Source of the DNA: Phycisphaera sp.
GTDB lineage: Bacteria > Planctomycetota > Phycisphaerae > Phycisphaerales > UBA1924
Direction: 5' to 3'
Assembly: GCA_025916675.1 (NCBI GenBank)
Contig: CP098402.1
Span: forward strand, 3,095,205-3,159,204
DNA: 64,000 bases
Translations under genes and position numbers: made by a program
The notes under the pieces: generated by a model
Told to the model about the DNA's origin: nothing
The model's input: only the letters and a program-made list of their open reading frames with translations
Databases searched by the model: none
Shown: in pieces, positions 8,475 through 17,030 of the stretch
Layout of the letters: each line of letters opens with the position of its first letter
How positions within the stretch are numbered: position 1 is the first letter of the stretch

Positions 8475-9551
8475 ATGACCATGCAACACACGCAGCAAGA
8501 CCAACGACGCACTTCGGGGCGGGGCTTCTCGCTCATCGAGCTCCTGGTGACCATGGCGGTCATCGCCATCGTCATCGCGATCATCGTGCCCACCCTGGGT
8601 GGCGCGCGCAACACCGCCAAGGCGGCCGCGACGCAGAGCGAGCTCACGGCCATCGGCGCCGCCGCCCAGCAGTTCTACACCGACAAAAATCAACTGCCCG
8701 GCTACTTCACCGCCAAGCAGATGGGCGACGCCACCAACGAGACGCGCGGCTTCACCGGCATGCAGAACGTCATGCTCGACCTGGCCGGCGGATTCGCCAC
8801 GTCTACGAGCGCCGCGGGCAACGTCGTCACCGTCGGCCCCACCACCGGCGATCTGGTCGACATCGACGTCACGCTCATCGGCACCCGCGAGGCCGGCGGC
8901 GGCTATTACACCCCCGCCGACAACCGCTTCGTGCCCCAGGATGGGACCGGACAGGGTGCGATGTCGCCATCGGCCGACGACCAGCACCGCCAACTTCCAT
9001 CGGTGATCGACTCCTTCGGCTCGCCCATCCTGGCCTGGGAACTGGACAAGACTGCCATCCAGCCGATCGCGGCGTTGGAAGACTTTGCGGCGACAAACAC
9101 CAGCGCCCCCGCAGCCGCCCGCTTCTACTGGGCCTCGAACGCGGGTTTCCTGTCGACCCGGGAACTCGGTAAGCGCGGCAAAAACCCTGTCTTCTCCAGC
9201 GCCTCCAGCGCCCGCGAGTACAGCCTTCTGGGCGACGGCGTGCCCGAGGATCCCGAGCTGCTCAACCACATGGCCATCCTGCTCGGCTCGCCCACCGTGC
9301 CCAACAAGGACGAGCCCGAGCTGCCCTCCGGCGCCCGCGGCAACCTCGTCTTCCACTCGGCCGGCATCGACGCCATGTACATGGGCTCGAAGGACAAGGG
9401 CGGTCGAGCCAGCGAACTCAGGTTCTGGCAGAGCTTCTATAGCGATTCGGCGGGCACCCAGGCCGATCGCCTGGTCGATAGCGACGGCAACGTCGAGTCC
9501 ATCGACCTGCTCGACCAGTTCGACGACCTGATCGAGTCGGTCGGCAACTGA
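8475..9551 (+). CDS. Type II secretion/type IV pilus-like pseudopilin
   Basis: A 358-residue protein with a class III (prepilin) signal: a short polar leader, then GRG followed by FSLIELLVTMAVIAIVIAII, with cleavage expected between Gly and Phe and the conserved Glu at mature position 5. The helix after it (GGARNTAKAAATQSELTAIG) is typical of the GspG-like fold. The large C-terminal domain is not recognised and includes date- or table-like GYYTPADNRFVPQD segments. Start ATG 8475 follows GGGGAGG at good spacing; ATG 8481 is also possible. Longer upstream extension in this frame lacks pilin character. Planctomycetes carry many such orphan pseudopilins, and no secretion ATPase is nearby. Confidence 0.82.
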   Translation: MTMQHTQQDQRRTSGRGFSLIELLVTMAVIAIVIAIIVPTLGGARNTAKAAATQSELTAIGAAAQQFYTDKNQLPGYFTAKQMGDATNETRGFTGMQNVMLDLAGGFATSTSAAGNVVTVGPTTGDLVDIDVTLIGTREAGGGYYTPADNRFVPQDGTGQGAMSPSADDQHRQLPSVIDSFGSPILAWELDKTAIQPIAALEDFAATNTSAPAAARFYWASNAGFLSTRELGKRGKNPVFSSASSAREYSLLGDGVPEDPELLNHMAILLGSPTVPNKDEPELPSGARGNLVFHSAGIDAMYMGSKDKGGRASELRFWQSFYSDSAGTQADRLVDSDGNVESIDLLDQFDDLIESVGN

Positions 9552-9614
9552 TTTTGTCGCAAGACCGCCATTTGCCCTTGACCTGACGGCCAATCTTCGT
9601 CAGGCTATGGCGGC

Positions 9615-12161
9615 GTGCCCACACTCCCCGACGCACAACCCGCCCCTCAGCCCGCAACCAGCCCCGCGCGCACCCGGGCGTTGCTCGCGTTCTCGGCCGG
9701 GCTTGGTGGCGTCCTGCTGGCACGGTTTGCCGGCCTGGAGCACCCCACGCTGCTGTACGCCCTGGCGATCGCCCTCTCGGGCGTGTCGCTGGCCATCCCG
9801 CGGCACGCCGGGCGTGCCGTGCTGCTGGTGGCCATCGCGTGCGTGGGTGCGGGGCGGATGGCCGGGGAGCTGGCACCGCCGGCCGACCACCTGGTCCACC
9901 GCCTGAGCGCGATGCCGCACGACGACTCGGGCCGGCAGCGCGGGCTGGTTCGCCTGACGGCCATCGTCACCGACGCGGCCATCGACCCCGATATCGGCCT
10001 GCCTTCCTACGAGCGTGGCGTGTTCCGGGGCGAGCGCTCGGTGCTGCTGGCCGACGCCATCTCGCTCGACATGGGGCGGGGCTCCAAGCCCACGCGAGGC
10101 CGCGTGCGCATCAGCGTGAGCGAGGGCCTCGACGCCGCGCCGTCGCTCGTCCCGGGCACGCCCATCACCATCACCGGCTGGATGCGTCCGCCAGGCGAGC
10201 CCATGAACCCCGGGCCGGAGCGCCCGCCTCGCGAACCGATCTGCACGATCCATACCGACGGCTGGGCGCTCGTCGTGCCGGCATCGCTCCCAGACCGATC
10301 CCTTGCACGCGTCACCGCACCCCTGCGCCGGGCGCAGTACGCGCTGCAATCCGGCGCTCGACGCGTGCTCGGTCTCGATGAGCGAGGCGAACACGCCGAC
10401 CCCGCCCGCGCGCTCCTGGCCGCACTGGTGCTCGGCCAGCACGACCCCGGCTACGACGAGGCGTACGACCCCTTCCGCCGCGTGGGCTTGGCGCACCTGC
10501 TGGCGATCTCGGGATTGCACCTGGCCATCCTCGCGGCGGCGGCGGCGTGGCTGCTGCGCGCGATCGGGCCGGGCTGGCGCGTCGAGGCCATCGGCGTCGC
10601 GGCCGCGGTGGCCATGCTGCTCATCATCGTGCCGGCGCGCACGCCCATCGTGCGCGCCGGGATCATGGTGCTGGCACTGCTCGGCGCCCGCGCCCTGGGC
10701 CGGCGGCACGACCCGCTGGCCGTCCTCGCGTGGACCGCACTGGCGATCGCGCTGTGGAACCCATACCAGGCGTTCGACCTCGGGTACCAGCTCAGCTTCG
10801 GCCTGGTCGCGGCGCTCATCGCGCTCGCCCCGCGCACGCACGCGGCCATCTTCGGCTCGCGCCAGCCCATCAAGGGCGTGCTGGAACAGCCCCCGCCGGT
10901 GTGGCGATTGGGTGTGAACTACGCGGGCGGCACGATCGGCCAGCTCTTCAGCGCCACCGTGCTGTGTTGGGCCGTGAGCCTGCCGTGGATCGTCTGGCGC
11001 ACGGGCCTGGTCGCCCCGCTCACGGTGCCGGCCACGATCGTGATGACACCGCTCGTGGGCATCCTGCTCATCGCCGCTTACGCCTCGCTGCTCATCGGCA
11101 CGATCGCGCCGCCGCTGGCCGAGCCGTTGTCGCTGGTGTTGCACGCGCTGGCCGAAGTGTGCCTGGGCGTCGTGCGATGGTTCGATGGCCTGGCGTACTC
11201 GAGCCTTGAGATTCCACCCATCGGCCCCGCGGTAGCCATCAGCGCCACGGCGGCGCTCGCGGCCACCGCCTATGCGGGCCGACGCGTGCGATGGAACCAC
11301 GTGCTCGCGCTCAACGTGGTCGTCGTGTGGACGGCAGTCGAGGTCGTGTACCCTTGGACCAGGGCGTCCATCATGCTCCAGCTCGACACCCTCTCCATCG
11401 GCGACGGCAGCGCCCACCTGCTGCGCTCCAAGGATCAGGCGATGCTCTGGGATTGCGGCTCGCTTGGCCCGGGAGCGGGTCGCACCACGGCGAGCGCGGT
11501 TGGGGCCCTCCGCGACGTGCCCGTTTCCACTGCGGTGCTCACGCACGCCAACCTCGACCACGCCAATGGCCTGCCGCGTGCCGCCAAAGAACTCGGCATC
11601 ACATGGCTTTGGACGACACCGCAAGCCCTCGAAGCCGCCAACGGCAGCGGCGCGATGCGCGACATCTTCGACGACCTGCGAGCTCAGGGCGTCACCATCC
11701 ACACGCTGACGGCCGGCGATGCTTTCAGCCTGGGCGACGCCCACGCCACCGTGCTCTGGCCGCCTGCCAACGAGCGCTTCAACGACGCCAACAGCTCGTC
11801 CCTTGTTGTGCGATGGGAGAGCCGATCGGGCCACACGCTGCTGCTCACCGGCGACATCGGCGGCCCAGCGTTGGGGCGCATGATCGACACCACCGACCCG
11901 GAATTGCTGCGCGTCGACGTGCTCGAGCTGCCCCACCACGGGGCCGACGACGACCACGCGCGTCGCCTCGTCGCCCTCTCGAACGCCCGCGTGGTTATCC
12001 AGTCGGCCGGCACCAAGCGCGTGCGGCGAGACCCGTGGAAGGACTACCGCACCCAGGGCCTCTGGCTGGTGACCGGCCGCGATGGGGCCATCCAGGTCCG
12101 TCTCGAGCACGATGGCCTGGGCGTGAGCACGATTCGGCGCGGCGAGGTGCTCAAGCCCTAG
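9615..12161 (+). CDS. comEC: ComEC/Rec2 competence channel protein
   Basis: The inner-membrane channel for single-stranded DNA uptake. The 848 residues contain, in order, an N-terminal membrane part with a soluble OB-like insert, the multi-span Competence domain beginning at LAHLLAISGLHLAILAAAAAWL (the family signature), and a C-terminal metallo-beta-lactamase-like domain (from about residue 585) with LTHANLDHANGLP, LLLTGDIG and LELPHHGADD. The first metal motif is THxNxDH instead of HxHxDH, so one ligand is changed, which may leave the domain inactive or with altered metal binding. GTG start. The stop codon shares the tetranucleotide CTAG with the convergent gene's stop. Confidence 0.92.
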   Translation: MPTLPDAQPAPQPATSPARTRALLAFSAGLGGVLLARFAGLEHPTLLYALAIALSGVSLAIPRHAGRAVLLVAIACVGAGRMAGELAPPADHLVHRLSAMPHDDSGRQRGLVRLTAIVTDAAIDPDIGLPSYERGVFRGERSVLLADAISLDMGRGSKPTRGRVRISVSEGLDAAPSLVPGTPITITGWMRPPGEPMNPGPERPPREPICTIHTDGWALVVPASLPDRSLARVTAPLRRAQYALQSGARRVLGLDERGEHADPARALLAALVLGQHDPGYDEAYDPFRRVGLAHLLAISGLHLAILAAAAAWLLRAIGPGWRVEAIGVAAAVAMLLIIVPARTPIVRAGIMVLALLGARALGRRHDPLAVLAWTALAIALWNPYQAFDLGYQLSFGLVAALIALAPRTHAAIFGSRQPIKGVLEQPPPVWRLGVNYAGGTIGQLFSATVLCWAVSLPWIVWRTGLVAPLTVPATIVMTPLVGILLIAAYASLLIGTIAPPLAEPLSLVLHALAEVCLGVVRWFDGLAYSSLEIPPIGPAVAISATAALAATAYAGRRVRWNHVLALNVVVVWTAVEVVYPWTRASIMLQLDTLSIGDGSAHLLRSKDQAMLWDCGSLGPGAGRTTASAVGALRDVPVSTAVLTHANLDHANGLPRAAKELGITWLWTTPQALEAANGSGAMRDIFDDLRAQGVTIHTLTAGDAFSLGDAHATVLWPPANERFNDANSSSLVVRWESRSGHTLLLTGDIGGPALGRMIDTTDPELLRVDVLELPHHGADDDHARRLVALSNARVVIQSAGTKRVRRDPWKDYRTQGLWLVTGRDGAIQVRLEHDGLGVSTIRRGEVLKP

Positions 12162-13507
12162 TTCTCGATTCGCACGGTCTCGCGCACGTCGACGCGATGC
12201 ACCCACACGGCCCCCACCGGCGTGATCGCTCCGGCGGATGGTGCGGGCGTGCCATGCGGTGCAACGTACAGCCACCCCGTGCCACGCAGCTCGATGGTGT
12301 CGCCCGCGTACCGCGAAGCGTCAACACGAGCCGTTGGCCCGTGTGAGGCGGGCGTCACGCCATCCCGCGGCGCGCCCCGATCGCCCTGGTTGGTCGTGTT
12401 CATCGAGATACCCGGGATCGGGTGCCTGGGGTCATTCTGCATGTCGGCCGGCTCGCCATCGACCGTCAGAGATTCGGGCACGAAGAAGACCTGCAACACG
12501 GACGCCGCCGGCACATGGAGGTTGCCCTGAAAGTCGCCGCCGAAACCGAACCGCAAGCCCCGCGGCTCGCCGCGGCTCACGCTCTCGGGCGCTGCGATCC
12601 ACACGCTCAGCATGCCCTCGTAGTACCGCTCGACCACATCCGCCGGCACGGCTCTCGCGAGCGCCGTCCGGTCAAGCCAACCCTCGGCCTCCCGCGCGAA
12701 GTAGCCCTTGGTGTCACGCAGGCCCAGCATGCCCTCGAACAAAATCTCGACTTCTCGGGATGTCAGTGTGCGCGTCAGCAGTTCCTTCCATTCGTCGCTC
12801 GTGAACCCGCGCGGTGCCGTTGTGACTTCTTTGATGAGTGAGCCCGTGGGTAGGTAGGGTAAATAACCCGACGACCCACGCGAGAATCGACCAATGGTCG
12901 CAAAACTCGCGATCACCAGAGCGATGCCCGCGATCATCATGGGCTTGATGATCGTCTTGTGGCCCTTGGCGATGGCGTCTTTCGCACGCAGGTCACGGCC
13001 GCACTCGGGGCACACGTCGTATCCACCCTCGGGCGCACCCTCCATCGTGTACTGGCACTTGGCGCAGCACGGGTCTCGGCCGTGATGCACCGGGGCCAGG
13101 AACACCAGAGCGAAACCGGTCCACATCGTCGATTGCCAGAAGTTATCCAGGATCAGGGGAATGAGGCTCCCGGTGCTCGTGCCGGACATCGCGTAGTGGA
13201 GCGCCAGCATGAACGCCACACCCACCGGGAATGTCAGCAATGCCAACCCAACCCGAGTACCCGTGTGTGCGAAGATCGTGCGAACCCGCTCGACTCGTGG
13301 CGATCCCTCGTGGGTCCTCATCCAGGCCGCCAACTTGGTCGAGCCGAGCCAGAACGCACCCACCACGGCAACGAACCCAAGGGCGACCCCGACCAGCCCC
13401 AGCACACGGGGCCATACACCGGTCACAAACAGCAGGTATGCCAGCAGCCCGAAGACCGCGACCACCAGACCTATCCCAATACGCGTCGGCCGTTCCACCA
13501 GACCCAA
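12158..13507 (-). CDS. Membrane protein with a zinc ribbon, function unknown
   Basis: A 449-residue protein I cannot name. From the N-terminus there are four or more membrane segments (for example GIGLVVAVFGLLAYLLFVTGVW), then a cytoplasmic-type zinc ribbon CAKCQYTMEG...YDVCPECG with two CxxC pairs, another membrane segment (MMIAGIALVIASFATIG) and a long soluble C-terminal domain. The ribbon followed by a hydrophobic helix is common in planctomycete membrane proteins. The start is taken as TTG 13507 because GGAGG (13514-13518) lies six bases upstream and no later Met keeps the first helix. It is divergent from speA with only 27 bp between start codons. Confidence 0.7.
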   Translation of the reverse strand: MGLVERPTRIGIGLVVAVFGLLAYLLFVTGVWPRVLGLVGVALGFVAVVGAFWLGSTKLAAWMRTHEGSPRVERVRTIFAHTGTRVGLALLTFPVGVAFMLALHYAMSGTSTGSLIPLILDNFWQSTMWTGFALVFLAPVHHGRDPCCAKCQYTMEGAPEGGYDVCPECGRDLRAKDAIAKGHKTIIKPMMIAGIALVIASFATIGRFSRGSSGYLPYLPTGSLIKEVTTAPRGFTSDEWKELLTRTLTSREVEILFEGMLGLRDTKGYFAREAEGWLDRTALARAVPADVVERYYEGMLSVWIAAPESVSRGEPRGLRFGFGGDFQGNLHVPAASVLQVFFVPESLTVDGEPADMQNDPRHPIPGISMNTTNQGDRGAPRDGVTPASHGPTARVDASRYAGDTIELRGTGWLYVAPHGTPAPSAGAITPVGAVWVHRVDVRETVRIEN

Positions 13508-13534
13508 GTCTAACCTCCGGCTCGCCCCATACGC
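13508..13534. promoter_or_regulatory. 27-bp divergent start region
   Basis: Only 27 bp separate the TTG starts of the zinc-ribbon gene (minus strand) and speA (plus strand). The minus-strand ribosome site GGAGG occupies 13514-13518. There is no room for two promoters in the spacer, so at least one promoter must lie inside the opposing coding sequence, or one of the messages is leaderless, or speA starts at GTG 13541. No clear -10 or -35 boxes are visible. Confidence 0.4.
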
Positions 13535-15523
13535 TTGTCCGTGATCCAGACCACCACCAACACCGCCCCCACCAGCCCCCACCAGCCCGCCGACAACACC
13601 TGGACCATCGAGGACTCCTCCGACCTCTACGGCATCGATCGCTGGGGCTCGGGCTACTTCGCCGCGGGCGACAACGGCCGCATGCGCGTCCAGCCGCGCG
13701 GTCCCGACGGCCCGAGCATCGACCTGGGCGAGATCGTCGCCGGCCTGCGCGAGCGCGGGCTGGGGGCGCCCTTCCTGCTGCGCTTCGACGACATCACCGA
13801 CCACCGCATGGGCTCGCTGCGGGCCGCCTTCGATAACGCCATCGCCGAGGAGGGCTACAAGGGCGCCTACGAGGGCGTGTACCCCATCAAGGTCAACCAG
13901 CAGCGCTCCCTGTGCGAGCAGATGCGCGACGCCGCGGCCAGGTACGGCTTTGGGCTCGAAGCCGGCAGCAAGCCCGAATTGCTCGCCGTCCTCGCGCTCA
14001 CCGCCGACAGCCCGACGATCCCCATCGTCTGCAACGGCTTCAAGGACGAGGAGTACATCGAGACCGTCGTGCTCTCCAGCCGCATCCGCGAGCGCATCTA
14101 CCCCATCGTCGAGCGGCCCAGCGACCTGGACCTGATCATCCGCATCGCCCAGGAGCACACCGTCACCCCGCGCATCGGCGTGCGCATCAAGCCCAGCGCC
14201 AAGGGCATCGGCCGCTGGCAGGGCTCGGCGGGCGAGGCGGCCAAGTTCGGCCTGACCGCGGCGCAACTCATGGAAGCCCTCGACAAGCTCCGCGCCGCGA
14301 ACATGCTCGAGTGCCTCGAGGTCGTCCACTTCCACATCGGCAGCCAGGTGTGCGACATCATCAGCTTCAAGACGGCCATCACCGAGCTGGCCTGGACCTA
14401 CGCCGAGCTGCGTCGCATGGGCGCGGGCGTCACGCACATCAACGTCGGCGGCGGCCTGGGCGTCGACTACGACGGCAGCCGCAGCGCCACAGACAGCAGC
14501 GTGAACTACGACCTGCACGAGTACGCCGCCGACATCGTCTACCGCATCAAGGCCGTGTGCGACGAGGCGCACCAGCCCCATCCCAATATCTTCAGCGAGA
14601 GCGGCCGCGCCATGGTCGCCCACGGCAGCGTGCTGGTGGTCGACGTGCTGGCCTCCAGCGGCCTGCCCGCGCCGGTCGACATCGAGGCCGTCCGTACGCA
14701 GCTCAGCAGCATGAGCGATCCGCCCCGCCCGGTGCTCGAGCTCATCTCGACCTACGAGCGTCTGCACGAGGGCCGCCTCTCCGAACTCAGCCACGACACC
14801 CTGGCCGCCCGCGACGAGGCCATCGGCCTGTTCCAGTACGGCCGGCTCAGCCTCGACCTGCGCGCGACGACCGAGCGCCTGTTCAAGTCCATCGCGGCTT
14901 CCTTGCTCGCGCGTCCCGACGCCGTCGATGAGGACGACGTCCTGGTCGACGCCGTCCGCCCCCTGGCCGGCGTTGTCCGCGAGATCTTCTTCTGCAACTT
15001 CAGCCTGTTCCAGTCGATGCCCGACGCGTGGGCCATCGACCAGCTCTTCCCCGTGACACCCCTGCGCCGCCTGGGCGAGCGCCCGACCCGCCGCGGCATC
15101 CTGGCCGACATGACCTGCGACAGCGACGGCGCCATCAAACGCTTCCCCGCCACCGACGGCGGCGAGTACGACGACGCCTTGCTGCTGCACGACATCAGGG
15201 ACGACGAGCACTACGAGGTCGGCGTCTTCCTCGTCGGTGCCTACCAGGAAGTGCTCGGCGACCTGCACAACCTCTTCGGCGACACCCACGCGGTCCACAT
15301 TGAGCTCGACGAGGAGAACACCTGGGCCATCGCCGAGGTCGTCGAGGGCGATACGGTCAAGGACGTGCTGGGCTATCTCCAGTACGACAGCAACGACCTC
15401 CGCCGCGCGATGCGCAAGGACGTCGAGAAGGCCGTCCGGACGGGCAAGCTCTCCGTCGCCGACGGGGCGGCCCTTATGCGCTACTACGAGAACGGCTTGG
15501 CCGGCTATACGTACTTGGAATAG
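13535..15523 (+). CDS. speA: Biosynthetic arginine decarboxylase
   Basis: A PLP enzyme that converts arginine to agmatine, the first step of the agmatine route to putrescine. The 662 residues match the family length. Visible are the N-terminal WGSGYFAAGDNGRMRV, the PLP-lysine motif VYPIKVNQQRSLCEQM, GLEAGSKPELLAVLA, VCNGFKDEEYIE, HFHIGSQV, the glycine-rich INVGGGLGVDYDGS phosphate loop and the C-terminal DMTCDSDGAIKRF. The start TTG 13535 has no clear ribosome site; GTG 13541 is an alternative, and the conserved domain begins soon after either. No agmatinase or agmatine deiminase gene is in the window. ThiL follows after 9 bp. Confidence 0.94.
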   Translation: MSVIQTTTNTAPTSPHQPADNTWTIEDSSDLYGIDRWGSGYFAAGDNGRMRVQPRGPDGPSIDLGEIVAGLRERGLGAPFLLRFDDITDHRMGSLRAAFDNAIAEEGYKGAYEGVYPIKVNQQRSLCEQMRDAAARYGFGLEAGSKPELLAVLALTADSPTIPIVCNGFKDEEYIETVVLSSRIRERIYPIVERPSDLDLIIRIAQEHTVTPRIGVRIKPSAKGIGRWQGSAGEAAKFGLTAAQLMEALDKLRAANMLECLEVVHFHIGSQVCDIISFKTAITELAWTYAELRRMGAGVTHINVGGGLGVDYDGSRSATDSSVNYDLHEYAADIVYRIKAVCDEAHQPHPNIFSESGRAMVAHGSVLVVDVLASSGLPAPVDIEAVRTQLSSMSDPPRPVLELISTYERLHEGRLSELSHDTLAARDEAIGLFQYGRLSLDLRATTERLFKSIAASLLARPDAVDEDDVLVDAVRPLAGVVREIFFCNFSLFQSMPDAWAIDQLFPVTPLRRLGERPTRRGILADMTCDSDGAIKRFPATDGGEYDDALLLHDIRDDEHYEVGVFLVGAYQEVLGDLHNLFGDTHAVHIELDEENTWAIAEVVEGDTVKDVLGYLQYDSNDLRRAMRKDVEKAVRTGKLSVADGAALMRYYENGLAGYTYLE

Positions 15524-15532
15524 GCACGCCCA

Positions 15533-16405
15533 GTGCGCGAACGCGAACTCCTCCAACGCATCGCCGACCGATCGGCCACCCTTCCCGATACCTACGGCCA
15601 GGTTCTCGTCGGTCCGGGCGACGACTGCGCCGTCATCGAAGCGAGCCCCCACCCGCTGCTGCTCACCACCGACCACCTCGTCCAGCACCGCCACTTCGAT
15701 GACGCGCTGCCGATCGAACTCGTCGCGCGCAAGGCGATCGTCCGCTCGGTCAGCGATATCGCCGCCATGGCCGGCACGCCCGCGTGGGCCCTCGCCACCG
15801 CGCTGCTGCCCGTTGGGTATCAGCCCGCCAACGAGCTGTTCGACCACATGGCCCGCTTCGCCCGCGAGTTCGGCTGCCCGCTCGTGGGCGGAGACATCGC
15901 CACGTTGCCGCCCGGCACGCCCGGGCCGATCTCCCTCACCGTCACCGTCGGCGGCCACGCACGCAAGCCCATCCTTCGTAGCAGCGCGCGCGTGGGCGAC
16001 CACGTCTACGTCACCGGCCCACTCGGCGGCTCGCTCGTGAACCACCGCCACGCGCTCGCCACGCCGCGCGTCGGGCTCGCGCAGCAACTGGCCGAAGACA
16101 TCCACGCGATGATCGACCTCTCCGACGGCCTGGGCATGGACGCCGCCCGCGTCGCCCGCGCCTCGAACGTGCGCCTCGAGCTCGACGCTGCCGCCATCCC
16201 CATCCACCCCGACGCGAAAGACCTCAACGCCGCCCTGGGCGACGGCGAGGACTACGAGCTCCTCTTCACCGCGCCCGCCGACGCCAGCATCCCCGATTCC
16301 ATCAACCGCATCGGCCGCGTGACCAACGGCCAGCCCGCCGCCATCCTCATCACATCCGACGGCAGCCAACGCGAAGTTTCGGCCCAAGGATTCGAGCATG
16401 GCTGA
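15533..16405 (+). CDS. thiL: Thiamine-monophosphate kinase
   Basis: Phosphorylates thiamine monophosphate to thiamine diphosphate with ATP. The 290 residues show VGPGDDCAVIE, LTTDHLVQHRHF (family TTDxxVExxHF), VARKAIVRSVSDIAAMAGTPAWAL, GCPLVGGDIAT, MIDLSDGLGMDAARVA and LGDGEDYELLFT. It is slightly shorter than usual (about 320), from a compact middle and C-terminus. GTG start 15533. It overlaps tsaE by 8 bp, so the two are probably translated together. No thiamine riboswitch is seen upstream. Confidence 0.92.
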   Translation: MRERELLQRIADRSATLPDTYGQVLVGPGDDCAVIEASPHPLLLTTDHLVQHRHFDDALPIELVARKAIVRSVSDIAAMAGTPAWALATALLPVGYQPANELFDHMARFAREFGCPLVGGDIATLPPGTPGPISLTVTVGGHARKPILRSSARVGDHVYVTGPLGGSLVNHRHALATPRVGLAQQLAEDIHAMIDLSDGLGMDAARVARASNVRLELDAAAIPIHPDAKDLNAALGDGEDYELLFTAPADASIPDSINRIGRVTNGQPAAILITSDGSQREVSAQGFEHG

Positions 16406-17024
16406 AGCAATCGAAACCAACTCGCCCCAGCAAACCGAAGCCTGGGCCAAGCGACTCGCCACCACCCTCAAGGGCGGCGATATCCTCGCCCTCGAGGGCG
16501 ACCTGGGCGCGGGCAAAACAACACTGGTCCGCGGCCTGGCCGCCGGCTTGGGCATCGACCCCGCCAAGGTCTCGAGCCCCACGTTCGCGCTGATGAACGA
16601 GTACGAGGGTTCGGGTCGAACTCTGGTCCATATCGACGCCTACCGCATGAACAGCCCCGAAGAACTCGCCGGCCTGGGCTGGGATCGCCTGACCGACGAC
16701 AACACCATCGTCATCGCCGTGGAATGGCCCAGCAAGGTCGAGGGCTCATTGCCACCCGAGCGCACAACCACCATCACCCTCGAACACATCGGCGAGAGCC
16801 TCCGCGCCATCACACTCACCCCCCCGCGCGGCTGGACCACCTGCCCCACCACCGGCAAGCGGGTGCCGCCGGGCAGCCCCACCTGGCCCTTCATCGACGA
16901 GCGGGCCCAGAAGGCCGACCTCTACGGCTGGTTCGCCGGCACGCACACCATCAGCCGCCCCTTCGACCCCGAACGCGACGACCCGACGGAACTGCCGCAG
17001 GCATCCGAAGACGAAGAGACCTGA
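16398..17024 (+). CDS. tsaE: TsaE tRNA t6A-synthesis ATPase with a YacG-like tail
   Basis: TsaE is the ATPase of the TsaBDE complex that makes N6-threonylcarbamoyl-adenosine at tRNA position 37. Residues 1-140 are a normal TsaE: P-loop GDLGAGKTT (34-42), SSPTFALMNEY (59-69), HIDAYRM (78-84) and VIAVEWPSK (105-113). The remaining 65 or so residues are extra. They include CPTTGKRVPPGSPTWPF and DERAQKADLYGWFAGTH (149-183), which track the small zinc protein YacG (CPxCGK...FRPFCSxRCxxIDLGxW) with three of the four zinc cysteines replaced by Thr151/152, Ile166 and Ala170. This fusion is unusual. It ends 6 bp from the convergent PEP-CTERM gene. Confidence 0.9.
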   Translation: MAEAIETNSPQQTEAWAKRLATTLKGGDILALEGDLGAGKTTLVRGLAAGLGIDPAKVSSPTFALMNEYEGSGRTLVHIDAYRMNSPEELAGLGWDRLTDDNTIVIAVEWPSKVEGSLPPERTTTITLEHIGESLRAITLTPPRGWTTCPTTGKRVPPGSPTWPFIDERAQKADLYGWFAGTHTISRPFDPERDDPTELPQASEDEET

Positions 17025-17030
17025 TCGCGA

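Noticed and set aside
9600-12275. An 891-codon antisense frame opposite comEC
   Set aside because: Composition is that of a GC-rich shadow; comEC on the other strand carries the family motifs.
15523-15533. Thiamine riboswitch upstream of thiL
   Set aside because: Only 9 bp separate speA and thiL and the Thi-box sequence is absent.
12158-16582. A 1474-codon minus-strand reading frame covering thiL, speA and the zinc-ribbon gene
   Set aside because: Only the part below 13507 has real protein character. The rest is the antisense of speA and thiL, kept open by the high GC content; it is rich in Gly/Val/Asp and has no family motifs.
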